Assembly: GCA_009780235.1 (NCBI GenBank)
Contig: WRAK01000011.1
Coordinates: forward strand, 1-64,000
DNA: 64,000 nt
Direction of reading: 5' to 3'
Origin: Oscillospiraceae bacterium
Lineage (GTDB): Bacteria; Bacillota; Clostridia; Oscillospirales; Oscillospiraceae
The position numbers and the translations under genes were made by a program. How positions within the stretch are numbered: position 1 is the first letter of the stretch; each line of letters begins with the position of its first letter. Below the pieces are notes generated by a model. The model was not told where the DNA came from. It did no database searches and saw only the letters and a program-made list of their open reading frames with translations. This document shows, in pieces, positions 23,848-31,522 of the stretch.

Positions 23848-25080
23848 TTATGCAGATTCTTCTACCAACTTTTTCAATGCAATCAAGTACGCCCCGGCGC
23901 GGAGGGAGACATTCTGCTCGGCCGAAATTTCCCAGACACTTTTGAACGCTGCGCTGACGGCTTCTTCCAGTTTTTGGTTGACGGCCTGCTCTGTCCAGTA
24001 GTCGTCCGCCAGATTTTGCAGCCACTCGAAGTAGGAGCAGACCACGCCGCCGCAGTTTGCGAGGATATCGGGGACGACTATGATGCCGTTTTGCTCCAAG
24101 ACGGCATCGGCCTCTACCGTGACGGGACCGTTTGCGCCCTCGACGATGAGTTTTGCACGGATGTTTGCGGCGTTGTCTTTGTTAATCATGTTCTCCAGCG
24201 CGGCGGGGACGAGGATATCGACATCCATCTCCAGCAGTTCTTTGCTGCTGATACGCTCTACATCGCCCGTATAGTCTTTGAGCAGGTTGCCGTCCGCGAT
24301 GAAGGTGAGGAGACCCTCGATGTCCAACCCGGCGGGGTTATAGATGCAGTCGGAGACGTCGGAGACCGCTATGACTTTGGCTCTCTCTTCGGTGAGGAGT
24401 TTGGCGGAAATACCACCCACGTTGCCCATACCCTGCACGGCCACAGTTGCGCCCCGAATCTCGCGGCCCAATGCCTGCATGGCGGCTTTGGCGGTGATGG
24501 TGACGCCCCGGCCCGTGGCCTCAACGCGGCCCAGCGAGCCGCCTTTTCCGACAGGCTTGCCCGTGGTGACGCCCAAGGTCAACTCGCCGCGCAGGCGGGA
24601 ATAGGTCTCGACCAGCCAGTTCATGACTTCGCCGCCTGTACCGACATCGGGTGCGGGGATGTCCGTCTCGGGGCCGATGATGGGGGAGATGCGCTCGGTG
24701 AAGACCTCGGTGAGACGCTTGAGTTCGCCTTTGGAGAGCTTGGTCGGGTCTACGGTGACGCCGCCTTTGCCGCCGCCGTAGGGGATACCCGCCACGGCGC
24801 ATTTGAAAGTCATCCAAGCGGCGAGGGCGGATACTTCGTCCTGATTGACATCCTGATGGTAACGGATGCCGCCTTTAGACGGGCCGCGCAGGGTGGAGTG
24901 CTGGACACGGTAACCCTCGAATACCCGTACCGAGCCGTCGTCCATGCGGACGGGGATGGAGACTTGCAGGGTGCGCTCGGGGTACTTGATGTGTTCGTAT
25001 TCGGATGGGCTGTAGCCCAATTGTTTTGCGGCAGTTTCGATGGTGGCGAGTACGTTGTCATAGGGGTTGTAAGCAGACAT
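23848..25080 (-). CDS. gdhA: Glu/Leu/Phe/Val-family dehydrogenase, likely NAD(P)-glutamate dehydrogenase
   Basis: Interconverts glutamate and 2-oxoglutarate plus ammonia in the cytoplasm. 410 residues of the hexameric class. GPSKGGIRYH (66-75) and GIPYGGGKGGVTVDP hold substrate-binding lysines, DIPAPDVGTGG the catalytic aspartate, VAVQGMGNVGG the NAD(P) dinucleotide motif. GGAGG precedes the ATG by 8 bp. The strong promoter is at 25122-25150. In amino-acid fermenting anaerobes it feeds electrons as NAD(P)H, consistent with the NADH-consuming Flx operon. Confidence 0.92.
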   Translation of the reverse strand: MSAYNPYDNVLATIETAAKQLGYSPSEYEHIKYPERTLQVSIPVRMDDGSVRVFEGYRVQHSTLRGPSKGGIRYHQDVNQDEVSALAAWMTFKCAVAGIPYGGGKGGVTVDPTKLSKGELKRLTEVFTERISPIIGPETDIPAPDVGTGGEVMNWLVETYSRLRGELTLGVTTGKPVGKGGSLGRVEATGRGVTITAKAAMQALGREIRGATVAVQGMGNVGGISAKLLTEERAKVIAVSDVSDCIYNPAGLDIEGLLTFIADGNLLKDYTGDVERISSKELLEMDVDILVPAALENMINKDNAANIRAKLIVEGANGPVTVEADAVLEQNGIIVVPDILANCGGVVCSYFEWLQNLADDYWTEQAVNQKLEEAVSAAFKSVWEISAEQNVSLRAGAYLIALKKLVEESA

Positions 25081-25121
25081 GGTATTTCCTCCGATTCTTT
25101 GATTCGTTGATTCACTAAATC

Positions 25122-25150
25122 AGTATACTATACGAGATGCGGGTTGGCAA
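25122..25150 (-). promoter_or_regulatory. Promoter of gdhA
   Basis: Minus strand: TTGCCA (25150-25145), 17-nt spacer, TATACT (25127-25122). Confidence 0.65.
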
Positions 25151-25168
25151 GGGGTTTTGTAAAAAAAT

Positions 25169-25206
25169 AACCATGCAAGCGACGGGGGAAACCGCTTGCA
25201 TGGGTT
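25169..25206 (-). terminator. Terminator of the small gene at 25235-25471
   Basis: AACCATGCAAGCG (25169-25181) pairs with CGCTTGCATGGGTT (25193-25206); on the minus strand it is followed by TTATTTTTTT. Confidence 0.75.
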
Positions 25207-25234
25207 AGTTGACAGGTGGTGTAGGAAATTTATA

Positions 25235-25471
25235 TCAAAAGTCATGCCGAAAGCCCCCATCGCTGCCGACTTCTTCCAATATGCACACGATTCCTTCTAT
25301 GCACATAAATTCTGAAAGGCTGTCATCTTCGATGATGGTCTTTATTTTTTCCAAGGCTTGATAGCATTGTTGCCCAACAATTTCGTTTGCACTTATTTGT
25401 AAATCAGGAAATATAACTTCTATCTTTTGCTGTTCTATCGCTCTAGCCAATATTTCTTTGTATAGGTCCAT
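25235..25471 (-). CDS. Small acidic conserved hypothetical protein
   Basis: 78 residues, acidic, helical, no signal peptide or membrane segment. The pattern EQQKIEVIFPDL ... CYQALEKIKTIIEDDSLSEF ... CILEEVGSDGG recalls a small protein seen in many Clostridia without a known function. AAGGAG precedes the ATG; an almost perfect promoter is at 25508-25536 and a terminator follows, so it is a single-gene unit. It is divergent from the small HTH regulator, which may control it. Confidence 0.75.
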   Translation of the reverse strand: MDLYKEILARAIEQQKIEVIFPDLQISANEIVGQQCYQALEKIKTIIEDDSLSEFMCIEGIVCILEEVGSDGGFRHDF

Positions 25472-25507
25472 GGTATCACTCCTTATCTTTGTATCTTCCT
25501 AGCAACC

Positions 25508-25536
25508 ATTATACTCGATAAAAGAAGCATAGTCAA
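25508..25536 (-). promoter_or_regulatory. Strong promoter of the small acidic gene
   Basis: Minus strand: TTGACT (25536-25531), 17-nt spacer, TATAAT (25513-25508). Confidence 0.75.
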
Positions 25537-25546
25537 TACATTGAGC

Positions 25547-25561
25547 ATGATAGTCTATCAT
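25547..25561. promoter_or_regulatory. Palindromic operator next to the HTH regulator
   Basis: Perfect ATGATAG-T-CTATCAT, 13 bp before the regulator ATG and touching its ribosome site. Probable autoregulatory site that could also serve the divergent gene. Confidence 0.5.
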
Positions 25562-25574
25562 TGGGGTGAAACTT

Positions 25575-25778
25575 ATGATAAGCTATGCGCCTTTTTATAA
25601 AACCCTGCTTAGCAAGGGAATAACTGAATATCAGCTTATCTTCAAGCACGGGTTTTCTGCAAGCATTCTGCACAGGATGAAGCATGGTGGGGCCATAAGT
25701 ACTAAGACACTAGATACCCTGTGCTTTATCTTAAACTGTAGAGTATCCGATGTGCTGGAATATGTCGAGGATGAATAA
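25575..25778 (+). CDS. Cro/CI-type helix-turn-helix regulator (small)
   Basis: A 67-residue DNA-binding protein of the HTH_26/XRE type: YKTLLSKGITEYQLIFKHGF, SASILHRMKHGGAISTKTLD, TLCFILNCRVSDVLEYVED. These single-domain regulators are common in Firmicutes chromosomes and conjugative elements and usually act as local repressors. The ATG at 25575 is chosen over the GTG at 25566 because GGGGTG ends 6 bp before it. Confidence 0.82.
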   Translation: MISYAPFYKTLLSKGITEYQLIFKHGFSASILHRMKHGGAISTKTLDTLCFILNCRVSDVLEYVEDE

Positions 25779-25841
25779 CCAGATCTATGTTCGGACAATC
25801 CCACGCAAACACGCCAGATGGGCAGAAAGCATAGAGCGAAA

Positions 25842-25864
25842 AAGGCCGCACATTGTGCGGCCTT
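25842..25864 (-). terminator. Terminator of trmO
   Basis: AAGGCCGCAC-ATT-GTGCGGCCTT, a 10-bp perfect stem overlapping the trmO stop codon; followed by TTTTTC on the minus strand. Confidence 0.7.
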
Positions 25865-26540
25865 ACAATTTATAAACTTCCACAACCGTCAACACCTCAC
25901 CCGCAACCCGAAACCTAATCTCAAACCCCGCAAATTGCAGCCCGTAAACGCGGTTGGCATCCTGCTGATAAGGAGGGCGGGGGTCTAAGGCGAGGATGGC
26001 CTTTAGTGCCTTGCGTTTCTCCGGCGGCAGAAGTGCTGTCAGCTCATCCGGGGCGCGGACTTCTAGTGTTGCTTGCGGCGGTGCTTCGGCGAAGCCGCCT
26101 GTGGCCTCGGCGACACGGTTGGCGTAGGGGAGGTAGGGCTTGATGTCGTAAATCGGCGTTCCGTCGAGCAAGTCCGCGCCTCGGACGTGAATGACGGGAC
26201 CGAGGGCGGGGTCTTCGGTGATTTCCTCAATAGCCACGGCAGAGAGACCGAGGGGGTTGGGGCGAAACGGCGAACGGGTGGCGAACACGCCCAAGCGGGC
26301 GTTACCGCCGAGCCGCGGCGGGCGGACTGTGGGCGACCGGCCGGTCTGTTCCGCCACAGAGAAGCCCCAGATGAGCCAGAGATGGCTGAAGCCGTCCAGT
26401 CCCCGTAGTGCGTCCGTGTTGCGGTACTGCGGCTCGAAGACGAGGGTAGCGGTGAGTTCGTCCACCATCCCGCTCTGGCGGGGGATGCCGAATTTCGTGG
26501 GAAAGTCGCTGCGGATGTGCGCGATGGGGTGGATGGTCAT
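25863..26540 (-). CDS. trmO: tRNA (t6A37) N6-methyltransferase TrmO/TsaA family
   Basis: Methylates N6 of t6A37 in threonine tRNA using S-adenosylmethionine. The TsaA beta-barrel domain is visible: IAHIRSDFPTKFGIPRQSGM near the start, LDGFSHLWLIWGF, VGFATRSPFRPNPLGLSA-like FATRSPFRPNPLGLSAVAIE, and GADLLDGTPIYDIKPYLPYA. A C-terminal extension of about 70 residues is normal. The ATG at 26540 is preceded by GGAGG. The longer frame upstream crosses a strong opposite-strand promoter and is not used. Confidence 0.9.
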   Translation of the reverse strand: MTIHPIAHIRSDFPTKFGIPRQSGMVDELTATLVFEPQYRNTDALRGLDGFSHLWLIWGFSVAEQTGRSPTVRPPRLGGNARLGVFATRSPFRPNPLGLSAVAIEEITEDPALGPVIHVRGADLLDGTPIYDIKPYLPYANRVAEATGGFAEAPPQATLEVRAPDELTALLPPEKRKALKAILALDPRPPYQQDANRVYGLQFAGFEIRFRVAGEVLTVVEVYKL

Positions 26541-26560
26541 GGTGTGGCCTCCGAGGGGTG

Positions 26561-26590
26561 TTGACAGAGGTGTGGGGGTAATGTTATAAT
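26561..26590 (+). promoter_or_regulatory. Perfect consensus promoter of the antitoxin RNA
   Basis: TTGACA (26561-26566), 18-nt spacer, TATAAT (26585-26590). Both hexamers are perfect consensus. There is no ORF downstream, only an ~80-nt RNA ending at a hairpin. Confidence 0.75.
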
Positions 26591-26596
26591 GATGAT

Positions 26597-26678
26597 ATGA
26601 GATGGAATTGCCGCTTTGCATGGGCGGCTCGGTCCTAAAGGAATAGAGACGCCTTAGATGCTAAGGCGTCTCTTAGTT
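26597..26678 (+). ncRNA. Predicted antisense antitoxin RNA of a type I toxin-antitoxin locus
   Basis: Starts about 7 nt after the perfect promoter and ends at the 12-bp hairpin GAGACGCCTTAG-ATG-CTAAGGCGTCTC (26646-26672) followed by TTAGTTATTT. The RNA lies antisense to the 3' UTR of the toxin message read from the other strand. It begins with nearly the same GGAATTGCCG word as the 5' end of the toxin mRNA, so it can compete for that mRNA's 5'-3' pairing. Confidence 0.6.
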
Positions 26679-26817
26679 ATTTACGACTGTACTTCAAGCA
26701 CAGGGCGATAATCGCTACAATCAACGTACCAAGCTGAAACAGCTCAATATATGTAACCATAGGTATCACCCCCTCTCTTCACAGGAGGAAGTAACCAAGT
26801 CGCCTAACGGCAATTCC
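26604..26817. repeat. Inverted repeat joining both ends of the toxin message
   Basis: GGAATTGCCG (26604-26613) and its complement CGGCAATTCC (26808-26817). In the toxin mRNA this gives a 10-bp pairing between the extreme 5' end and the 3' UTR, the layout that keeps hok- and aapA-type toxin mRNAs inert. Confidence 0.6.
26677..26760 (-). CDS. Putative holin-like type I toxin peptide (TxpA/Hol_Tox-like), 27 aa
   Basis: A peptide of 27 residues, MVTYIELFQLGTLIVAIIAL then CLKYSRK: one membrane segment with a basic tail, as in the small 'putative holin-like toxin' (Hol_Tox/TxpA/Fst-type) peptides of Firmicutes that damage the membrane. AGGGGGTGAT 5 bp before the ATG is a very strong ribosome site, but the upstream CTTCCTCCT can pair with it and hide it. 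Promoter at 26824-26852. The peptide is too short for most gene finders. Confidence 0.75.
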   Translation of the reverse strand: MVTYIELFQLGTLIVAIIALCLKYSRK

Positions 26818-26823
26818 AAGCAC

Positions 26824-26852
26824 AGTATACACGAAGCGCGAACGAAATACAA
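26824..26852 (-). promoter_or_regulatory. Promoter of the toxin peptide gene
   Basis: Minus strand: TTGTAT (26852-26847), 17-nt spacer, TATACT (26829-26824). Predicted start at about 26817, the first base of GGAATTGCCG. Confidence 0.65.
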
Positions 26853-26885
26853 GCCCTGTTCGGCATATGTGCCGAGCGGGGCTTG
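26850..26885 (-). terminator. Terminator of the M16 peptidase gene
   Basis: A 16-bp imperfect stem (26850-26865 with 26870-26885), loop TATG, CAAGCCC/GGGCTTG ends. It abuts the toxin promoter. Confidence 0.65.
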
Positions 26886-26927
26886 GGCGTTTTTAGGGGA
26901 ATGAGACCGGGGTGTCGGGGAAACCGC

Positions 26928-28178
26928 CTACGAGGACAACAGGTTCCGATACCGTGCCTCGTTTACCGTCGGGCCGACGGCGGAGAAGGATAGGCGGTCG
27001 AAGTCAATCAGTTGCTGTGCAAGCGTGAGCACGCCCTCACAGGTTACCGCGTCGTAGCGGGCGATGATTTCTTCCGGGGTGGGGATGTGACCTCTATAGA
27101 GTTCGCTCTTGCCGAGGCTGTTCATGCGGGCAGAGGTGGATTCGAGGCTCATGAGGACATTGGATTTCACTTGGTCTCCGGCTCTGTCCAGTTCTCCGGC
27201 GGTTACGCCTTTGTCACGGAGGTCACGGAGGATGTTCGTAATAAGCGTGAGGGCTTTTTCCTCCGTTTCCGCACCCAATGCCGTGTAGACGCCGAGGACG
27301 CCGCAGTCTTGATAGCTCGTACCGAAAGAGTAGATGCTGTAGCAGAGCCCGTGCTGTTCCCGCACGGTCTGATAGAGCCTTGACGACCAGTTGCCGCCCA
27401 AGATATTTTGGAGTAATTGCCCTGCGTAGCGGTTTTCATCGTTTATGGAGAGACCGGGCAGCAAGAGACAGAGGTGGTTTTGCTCGATGGCTTTCTCCCG
27501 GAAAGTCATGGCGGGGGTATAGACCGCCTGTTCCGGTGAGACGGGCGTGCCGGGGGGCATCCTCTCGAAGATAGCCCGAATGTGGTCTATGTCCGCTGCC
27601 GAGAAGTTGCCGGAGAGGGCGATGACCAACCGTTCGGGGGTATAGTGGGCGGCTTTGTAGGTGAGGAGACCGTCACGGGTGAGACCCGCCAGGCTGTCTT
27701 TGGTGCCGAGGATGGGTTGGGCGAGCTTGCCGGGCGCGAACACGGCCTCCAAAAGCATTTCATCGACCAGACTTTCGGGGGCGTCTTCGTACATATCGAT
27801 TTCTTCGGAAATGACACCGCGCTCGGCATCGATGTCGGCGTCTCGGAAGCGGGAGCGGAAGAGCATGTCTGTCAGCAAGTCCACGGCATGGCGCAGCTTC
27901 GTGTCCAGTACGCGGGTGTAGAAGCAGGTGCATTCTTTTGTGGTGAAAGCGTTGGTTTGGCCGCCCAGTTGGTCCATTTCCTCGGCGAGTTCAATTGCCG
28001 TGCGGGTCTCGGTGCCTTTGAAGAGCATGTGTTCGATGAAGTGCGATGCGCCGCTCAATTCCGGGGTTTCAAAGCGTGAACCCACGCCCAGCCACAGCCC
28101 GAAAGAGACAGAGCGGACGTGAGGGATGTGCTCGCAGACGATGCGTGCGCCGTTGGGTAGTGTGATTTTTTCGACCAT
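26928..28178 (-). CDS. M16-family zinc peptidase (mitochondrial-processing-peptidase-like)
   Basis: 416 residues. The inverted zinc motif HFIEH is at 46-50, and the downstream glutamate lies in ERGVISEEIDMYEDAP. The inactive second M16 half contains the typical RLYQTVREQHGLCYSIYS. Close relatives (YmxG/MlpA) lie beside pnp in Bacillus and Clostridia, as here, where pnp is just upstream on the same strand. Function is unsettled; a role in processing peptides or in antibiotic persistence has been suggested for the family. A weak ribosome site precedes ATG 28178. Confidence 0.92.
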   Translation of the reverse strand: MVEKITLPNGARIVCEHIPHVRSVSFGLWLGVGSRFETPELSGASHFIEHMLFKGTETRTAIELAEEMDQLGGQTNAFTTKECTCFYTRVLDTKLRHAVDLLTDMLFRSRFRDADIDAERGVISEEIDMYEDAPESLVDEMLLEAVFAPGKLAQPILGTKDSLAGLTRDGLLTYKAAHYTPERLVIALSGNFSAADIDHIRAIFERMPPGTPVSPEQAVYTPAMTFREKAIEQNHLCLLLPGLSINDENRYAGQLLQNILGGNWSSRLYQTVREQHGLCYSIYSFGTSYQDCGVLGVYTALGAETEEKALTLITNILRDLRDKGVTAGELDRAGDQVKSNVLMSLESTSARMNSLGKSELYRGHIPTPEEIIARYDAVTCEGVLTLAQQLIDFDRLSFSAVGPTVNEARYRNLLSS

Positions 28179-28224
28179 GTGGGGTTCCTCAGAATGTCAA
28201 AAAAATGCTTACATTTTTTTGAGG

Positions 28225-28262
28225 GATACCGGCCTACGGGCCGGGTCGCTGCGGCGAAAAGG
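28225..28262. repeat. Dispersed repeat, family C, partial copy 3
   Basis: GATACCGGCCTACGGGCCGG then GTCGCTGCGGCG, matching the second half of the copies at 4657 and 12493. Confidence 0.6.
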
Positions 28263-28344
28263 ACGAAGGGTACGAAGAGACTTTTTTGACAGACTGAGGG
28301 GCGGGCTGTTTGCCCGCCCCTGTGTTGTTGTGGTTTGCGTGATG

Positions 28345-28462
28345 TACTCCCTCCGACCGCCGCTTTGCGGCGGCCACCTCCCTCGTAAACGAGGGAGGCT
28401 TTCGGGCTCTTAAGGCCCCTTCGCTTGCGAGGGGGCTGTCAGCGCAGCTGACTGGGGGAGTC
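28345..28462. repeat. Dispersed repeat, family B, copy 2
   Basis: CTCCCTCCGACCGCC, TGCGGCGGCCACCTCCCTCG, TAAACGAGGGAGGCTTTCG and GAGGGGGCTGTCAGCGCAGC. With the family C fragment it fills the 300-bp gap between pnp and the M16 gene; no gene is seen there. Confidence 0.75.
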
Positions 28463-28478
28463 AACGTTTGCGGGCAGA

Positions 28479-30617
28479 TTAGTCAATCAAACCCATCTTC
28501 TCACGCTCTTTGATGGCGTCTTTGCGGGAGAGGTTGACACGGCCTCTGTCGTCGATTTCCATGACCTTGACCCATGTCATGTCGCCCTCTTTGAGGACGT
28601 CTTCGACTTTCTCCACACGGTGGTTTTCAAGCTTGGAGATGTGTACCATGCCGTCCTTGCCCGGTACCAGTTCGACGAATGCGCCGATGGGGAGGATGCG
28701 GACGACTCTGCCGTAGTAGAGCTTGCCGATTTCGGGTACGAAGACGATGTTGTCAATCGTGGCTTTCGCCGCACGGCAGGCCTCAATGTCGATGCCGGAG
28801 ATATAGATATTGCCGTCGTCCTCAATGTCGATTTTCGCGCCTGTGTCGGCGACAATCTTTTGGATAACCTTACCGCCGGAGCCGATGACTTCGCGGATTT
28901 TGTCCACGTCGATTTTCATCTGTATCATCTTCGGCGCGGTCGGAGCAAGCTCGGTGCGGGGTTCGGAGATGCAGGGGAGCATGACTTCATCGAGGATGAA
29001 GTGGCGCGCCTCGTTGGTCGAGCGAAGGGCTTCTTCGATGACGGCATAGGTGAGGCCGTCGTTTTTCAAGTCCATTTGGATGGCGGTGATACCCGCCTTG
29101 GTTCCTGCGACCTTGAAGTCCATCTCGCCGTGGAAGTCTTCCACGCCTTGAATGTCGATGAAGGTCGTCCAGTTGTCGGGGTTATGCTCGTCCGTAATCA
29201 GGCCGCAGGAGATGCCGGCCACGGGTGCTTTAATCGGCACACCCGCGTCCATCAGCGCAAGCGTGGAGCCGCAGACGGAGGCCTGGGAGGTGGAGCCGTT
29301 GGAGCTTAATATCTCCGACACCACACGGATGGCGTAGGGGAACTCTTCGATGGGGGGGATGACAGGTTCGAGAGCTTTCTCGACCAGTGCGCCGTGACCC
29401 CACTCACGCCGATTCGTAGAGCGGCCCGGCCGTGCCTCGCCCACAGAGAATGCGGGGAAGTTGTAGTGGTGCATGAAACGCTTGGACTCTTCCTCGTAGA
29501 TAGTGTCCAGCTTCTGGGACGCGGCGATGGTGTTCAGCGTGGTGATACTGAGTGCCTGCGTCTGCCCGCGGGTGAATAGCCCGGAGCCGTGAACACGGGG
29601 AATGAGTGCAACCTCTGCGCCCAACGCGCGGATTTGATCCATGCCGCGGCCGTCTACCCGCTTGCCTTGCAGGAGCCAGGTTTGGACGACTTTCTTTTGG
29701 ATTCTGTAGCTGATTTCGTCCCAATGGGCCGCAAAATCGGGGTGCGCTTCGCCGTACTGTGCGGCGATGTCGTCGTAGATGGCATTGATGCGCCCCTCGC
29801 GGACTTTCTTATCGTCGGTGTCCATGGCGTGTTCAAAGGCGGCGTAGAAGTTATCTTTTACGAGGTCAAACAGCTCCGCGTTGAAAGAAGCCTGCTCGTA
29901 AGTGAACTTCTCTTTGCCGACTTCTGCAACCATTTGGTCGATGAGTGCGATAACACGTTGGATTTCTTTGTGGGCGTGCTTGATGCCGTCGAGCATGACT
30001 TCGTCCGAGACCTCTTGGGCGGCGGCTTCAATCATGACGATTTTGTCTCTGTTACCCGCTACGGTGACGTACATTTTGTTGGTGTCACGCTGCGCCGTGG
30101 TCGGGTTGAGCAAGAAGTTTGTCCCGTCATAGCCGAGACCGACGGAGGCGATGGGGCCGTTGAAGGGGATGTCGGAGATAGAGACGGCGGCGGACGCGCC
30201 GACCATGGCGGCGATTTCCGGGTTGCAGTCGTGGTCTACCGACAGCACGGTGCAGACGATGACAACGTCGTTGCGCAGGTCATCGGGGAAGAGCGGGCGC
30301 ATGGGTCTGTCAATCATACGGCTGGCGAGCATGGCCCGCTCGGAGGGACGGCCCTCACGGCGCAGGAAAGAGCCGGGGATGCGGCCCACGGCGTAGAGCT
30401 TCTCCTCGAAGTCTACGGCGAGCGGGAAATAGTCGATGCCGTCTTTCGGACGGGCGGATGCGGTTGCGGTACATAGGACCGTTGTCTCGCCGTATTTGAC
30501 GAGGACGGATGCGCCTGCGAGCTCTGCCAGTTTGCCCACCTCCATGGTGAGGGGACGGCCTGCGAAGTCCATGGAAAAGCTCTTTTGATCGGGGAATTCA
30601 CGTTTGTTGCATTGCAT
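28479..30617 (-). CDS. pnp: Polyribonucleotide nucleotidyltransferase (PNPase)
   Basis: Phosphorolytic 3'-to-5' exoribonuclease of RNA turnover. About 712 residues from the ATG at 30617 (AAGGAGC 8 bp upstream). Two RNase PH domains are visible: FPLAVDFEEKLYAVGRIPGS with RREGRPSERAMLASRMIDRP in the first, and GSGLFTRGQTQALSITTLNT with GGEARPGRSTNRREWGHG-like SVGEARPGRSTNRREWGHGA in the second. Then follow a KH domain (REVIGSGGKVIQKI) and an S1 domain (IGKLYYGRVVRILPIGAFVE). It follows rpsO, the classical order, with a long leader hairpin between. Confidence 0.97.
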   Translation of the reverse strand: MQCNKREFPDQKSFSMDFAGRPLTMEVGKLAELAGASVLVKYGETTVLCTATASARPKDGIDYFPLAVDFEEKLYAVGRIPGSFLRREGRPSERAMLASRMIDRPMRPLFPDDLRNDVVIVCTVLSVDHDCNPEIAAMVGASAAVSISDIPFNGPIASVGLGYDGTNFLLNPTTAQRDTNKMYVTVAGNRDKIVMIEAAAQEVSDEVMLDGIKHAHKEIQRVIALIDQMVAEVGKEKFTYEQASFNAELFDLVKDNFYAAFEHAMDTDDKKVREGRINAIYDDIAAQYGEAHPDFAAHWDEISYRIQKKVVQTWLLQGKRVDGRGMDQIRALGAEVALIPRVHGSGLFTRGQTQALSITTLNTIAASQKLDTIYEEESKRFMHHYNFPAFSVGEARPGRSTNRREWGHGALVEKALEPVIPPIEEFPYAIRVVSEILSSNGSTSQASVCGSTLALMDAGVPIKAPVAGISCGLITDEHNPDNWTTFIDIQGVEDFHGEMDFKVAGTKAGITAIQMDLKNDGLTYAVIEEALRSTNEARHFILDEVMLPCISEPRTELAPTAPKMIQMKIDVDKIREVIGSGGKVIQKIVADTGAKIDIEDDGNIYISGIDIEACRAAKATIDNIVFVPEIGKLYYGRVVRILPIGAFVELVPGKDGMVHISKLENHRVEKVEDVLKEGDMTWVKVMEIDDRGRVNLSRKDAIKEREKMGLID

Positions 30618-30637
30618 TATTTTTGCTCCTTTCATCT

Positions 30638-30731
30638 CAAAAGGAGCAGGGCAATCCAATTTAGCACTTGAGCATAGGCCCCGCTTCGAGGCGCATGTTC
30701 AACTGCTAAGGTGGATGAGTTGCTCCTTTTG
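30638..30731 (-). promoter_or_regulatory. Long hairpin in the pnp leader (rpsO-pnp intergenic)
   Basis: CAAAAGGAGCA (30638-30648) pairs with TGCTCCTTTTG (30721-30731) and the inside continues as an imperfect long stem. It would sit in the rpsO-pnp RNA just before the pnp ribosome site. In E. coli a hairpin at this place is cut by RNase III and lets PNPase regulate itself; a similar role is inferred. Confidence 0.55.
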
Positions 30732-30809
30732 TAGTTGTTGTATTGCTAGCGGGTAGTATGCCCGATTTAGCTAGAGTTCATGAGGGACAAAGCCTGTAGA
30801 ATAAGAAAA

Positions 30810-30836
30810 CGGGCGACCGAGGACGGTCGCCCCTAT
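30810..30836. repeat. GTAGGGG-family unit (reverse)
   Basis: CGGGCGACCGAGGACGGTCG then CCCCTAT, directly after the rpsO stop; it may double as terminator of an rpsO-only transcript. Confidence 0.6.
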
Positions 30837-30838
30837 AC

Positions 30839-31105
30839 TTATCTTCTGATGCCGAGCTTTGCGATACAGGCTCTGTAACGCTCAATGTCTTTTTTGGCCA
30901 GATAGTCCAGCAAGCTTCTGCGTCTGCCGACCATCTTTAGGAGGCCGCGGCGGGAGTGATTATCCTTTTTGTGGATTTTCAGATGCTCCGTGAGCTGCTG
31001 GATGCGCTCGGTGAGGATGGCGATTTGCACCTCCGGGGAGCCGGTGTCGGTCTCGTGGGTGCGGTTGCCTTCGATGACTGTGGTTTTTTGGTCTTTGGTA
31101 ATCAT
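30839..31105 (-). CDS. rpsO: 30S ribosomal protein S15
   Basis: 88 residues beginning [20 protein letters not shown], with the family motif [20 protein letters not shown], then [20 protein letters not shown]. It binds 16S rRNA in the platform of the small subunit. The ATG at 31105 gives the standard length; AAAGGACG lies upstream. Promoter at 31213-31241; the ~100-nt leader may host S15 autoregulation, though no specific fold was recognised. Confidence 0.97.
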   Translation of the reverse strand: MITKDQKTTVIEGNRTHETDTGSPEVQIAILTERIQQLTEHLKIHKKDNHSRRGLLKMVGRRRSLLDYLAKKDIERYRACIAKLGIRR

Positions 31106-31212
31106 GATAGTTCGTCCTTTCTTTGTTTGAGTTTTCCGCCGAGCTGAGACGTAGGTCAGAAAGATGCCGATGCTGTTCGGCCTTGTCCTGCGTCCCGGCA
31201 AGGGGCTTATGT

Positions 31213-31241
31213 ATGTTACCATATTTTGTTTGGGTTGTAAA
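31213..31241 (-). promoter_or_regulatory. Promoter of rpsO-pnp
   Basis: Minus strand: TTTACA (31241-31236), 17-nt spacer, TAACAT (31218-31213). Confidence 0.55.
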
Positions 31242-31365
31242 GGGGGAGATTTTTGGGGGGCAGTATACAGTTGAAAGTGGAAAGTTGACAGCTAAGGGCG
31301 GAGTGGGCTGTGCGGGTTAGTTGCAGGGGCAGACATTGCCCTCTATTCCCCTCCGCAAACACAAT

Positions 31366-31450
31366 GTAGGGGCGCGCATTGCGCGTCCGCACGTTTCCCA
31401 AACAACAAAACATATCATCAGGGGGGCGGACGGTCAATGGCCGTCCCTAC
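31366..31450. repeat. Two GTAGGGG-family units facing each other
   Basis: Forward unit 31366-31390 (GTAGGGGCGCGCATTGCGCG) and reverse unit 31426-31450 (GGACGGTCAATGGCCGTCCC then TAC). The gap 31106-31522 holds the rpsO leader and promoter plus these units, no gene. Confidence 0.65.
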
Positions 31451-31522
31451 ATAGGATAATTGATACAAGGAAAATCAAACATTGAATGCACTCGACAATG
31501 ATTATTTGAATGCAAATGCAAT

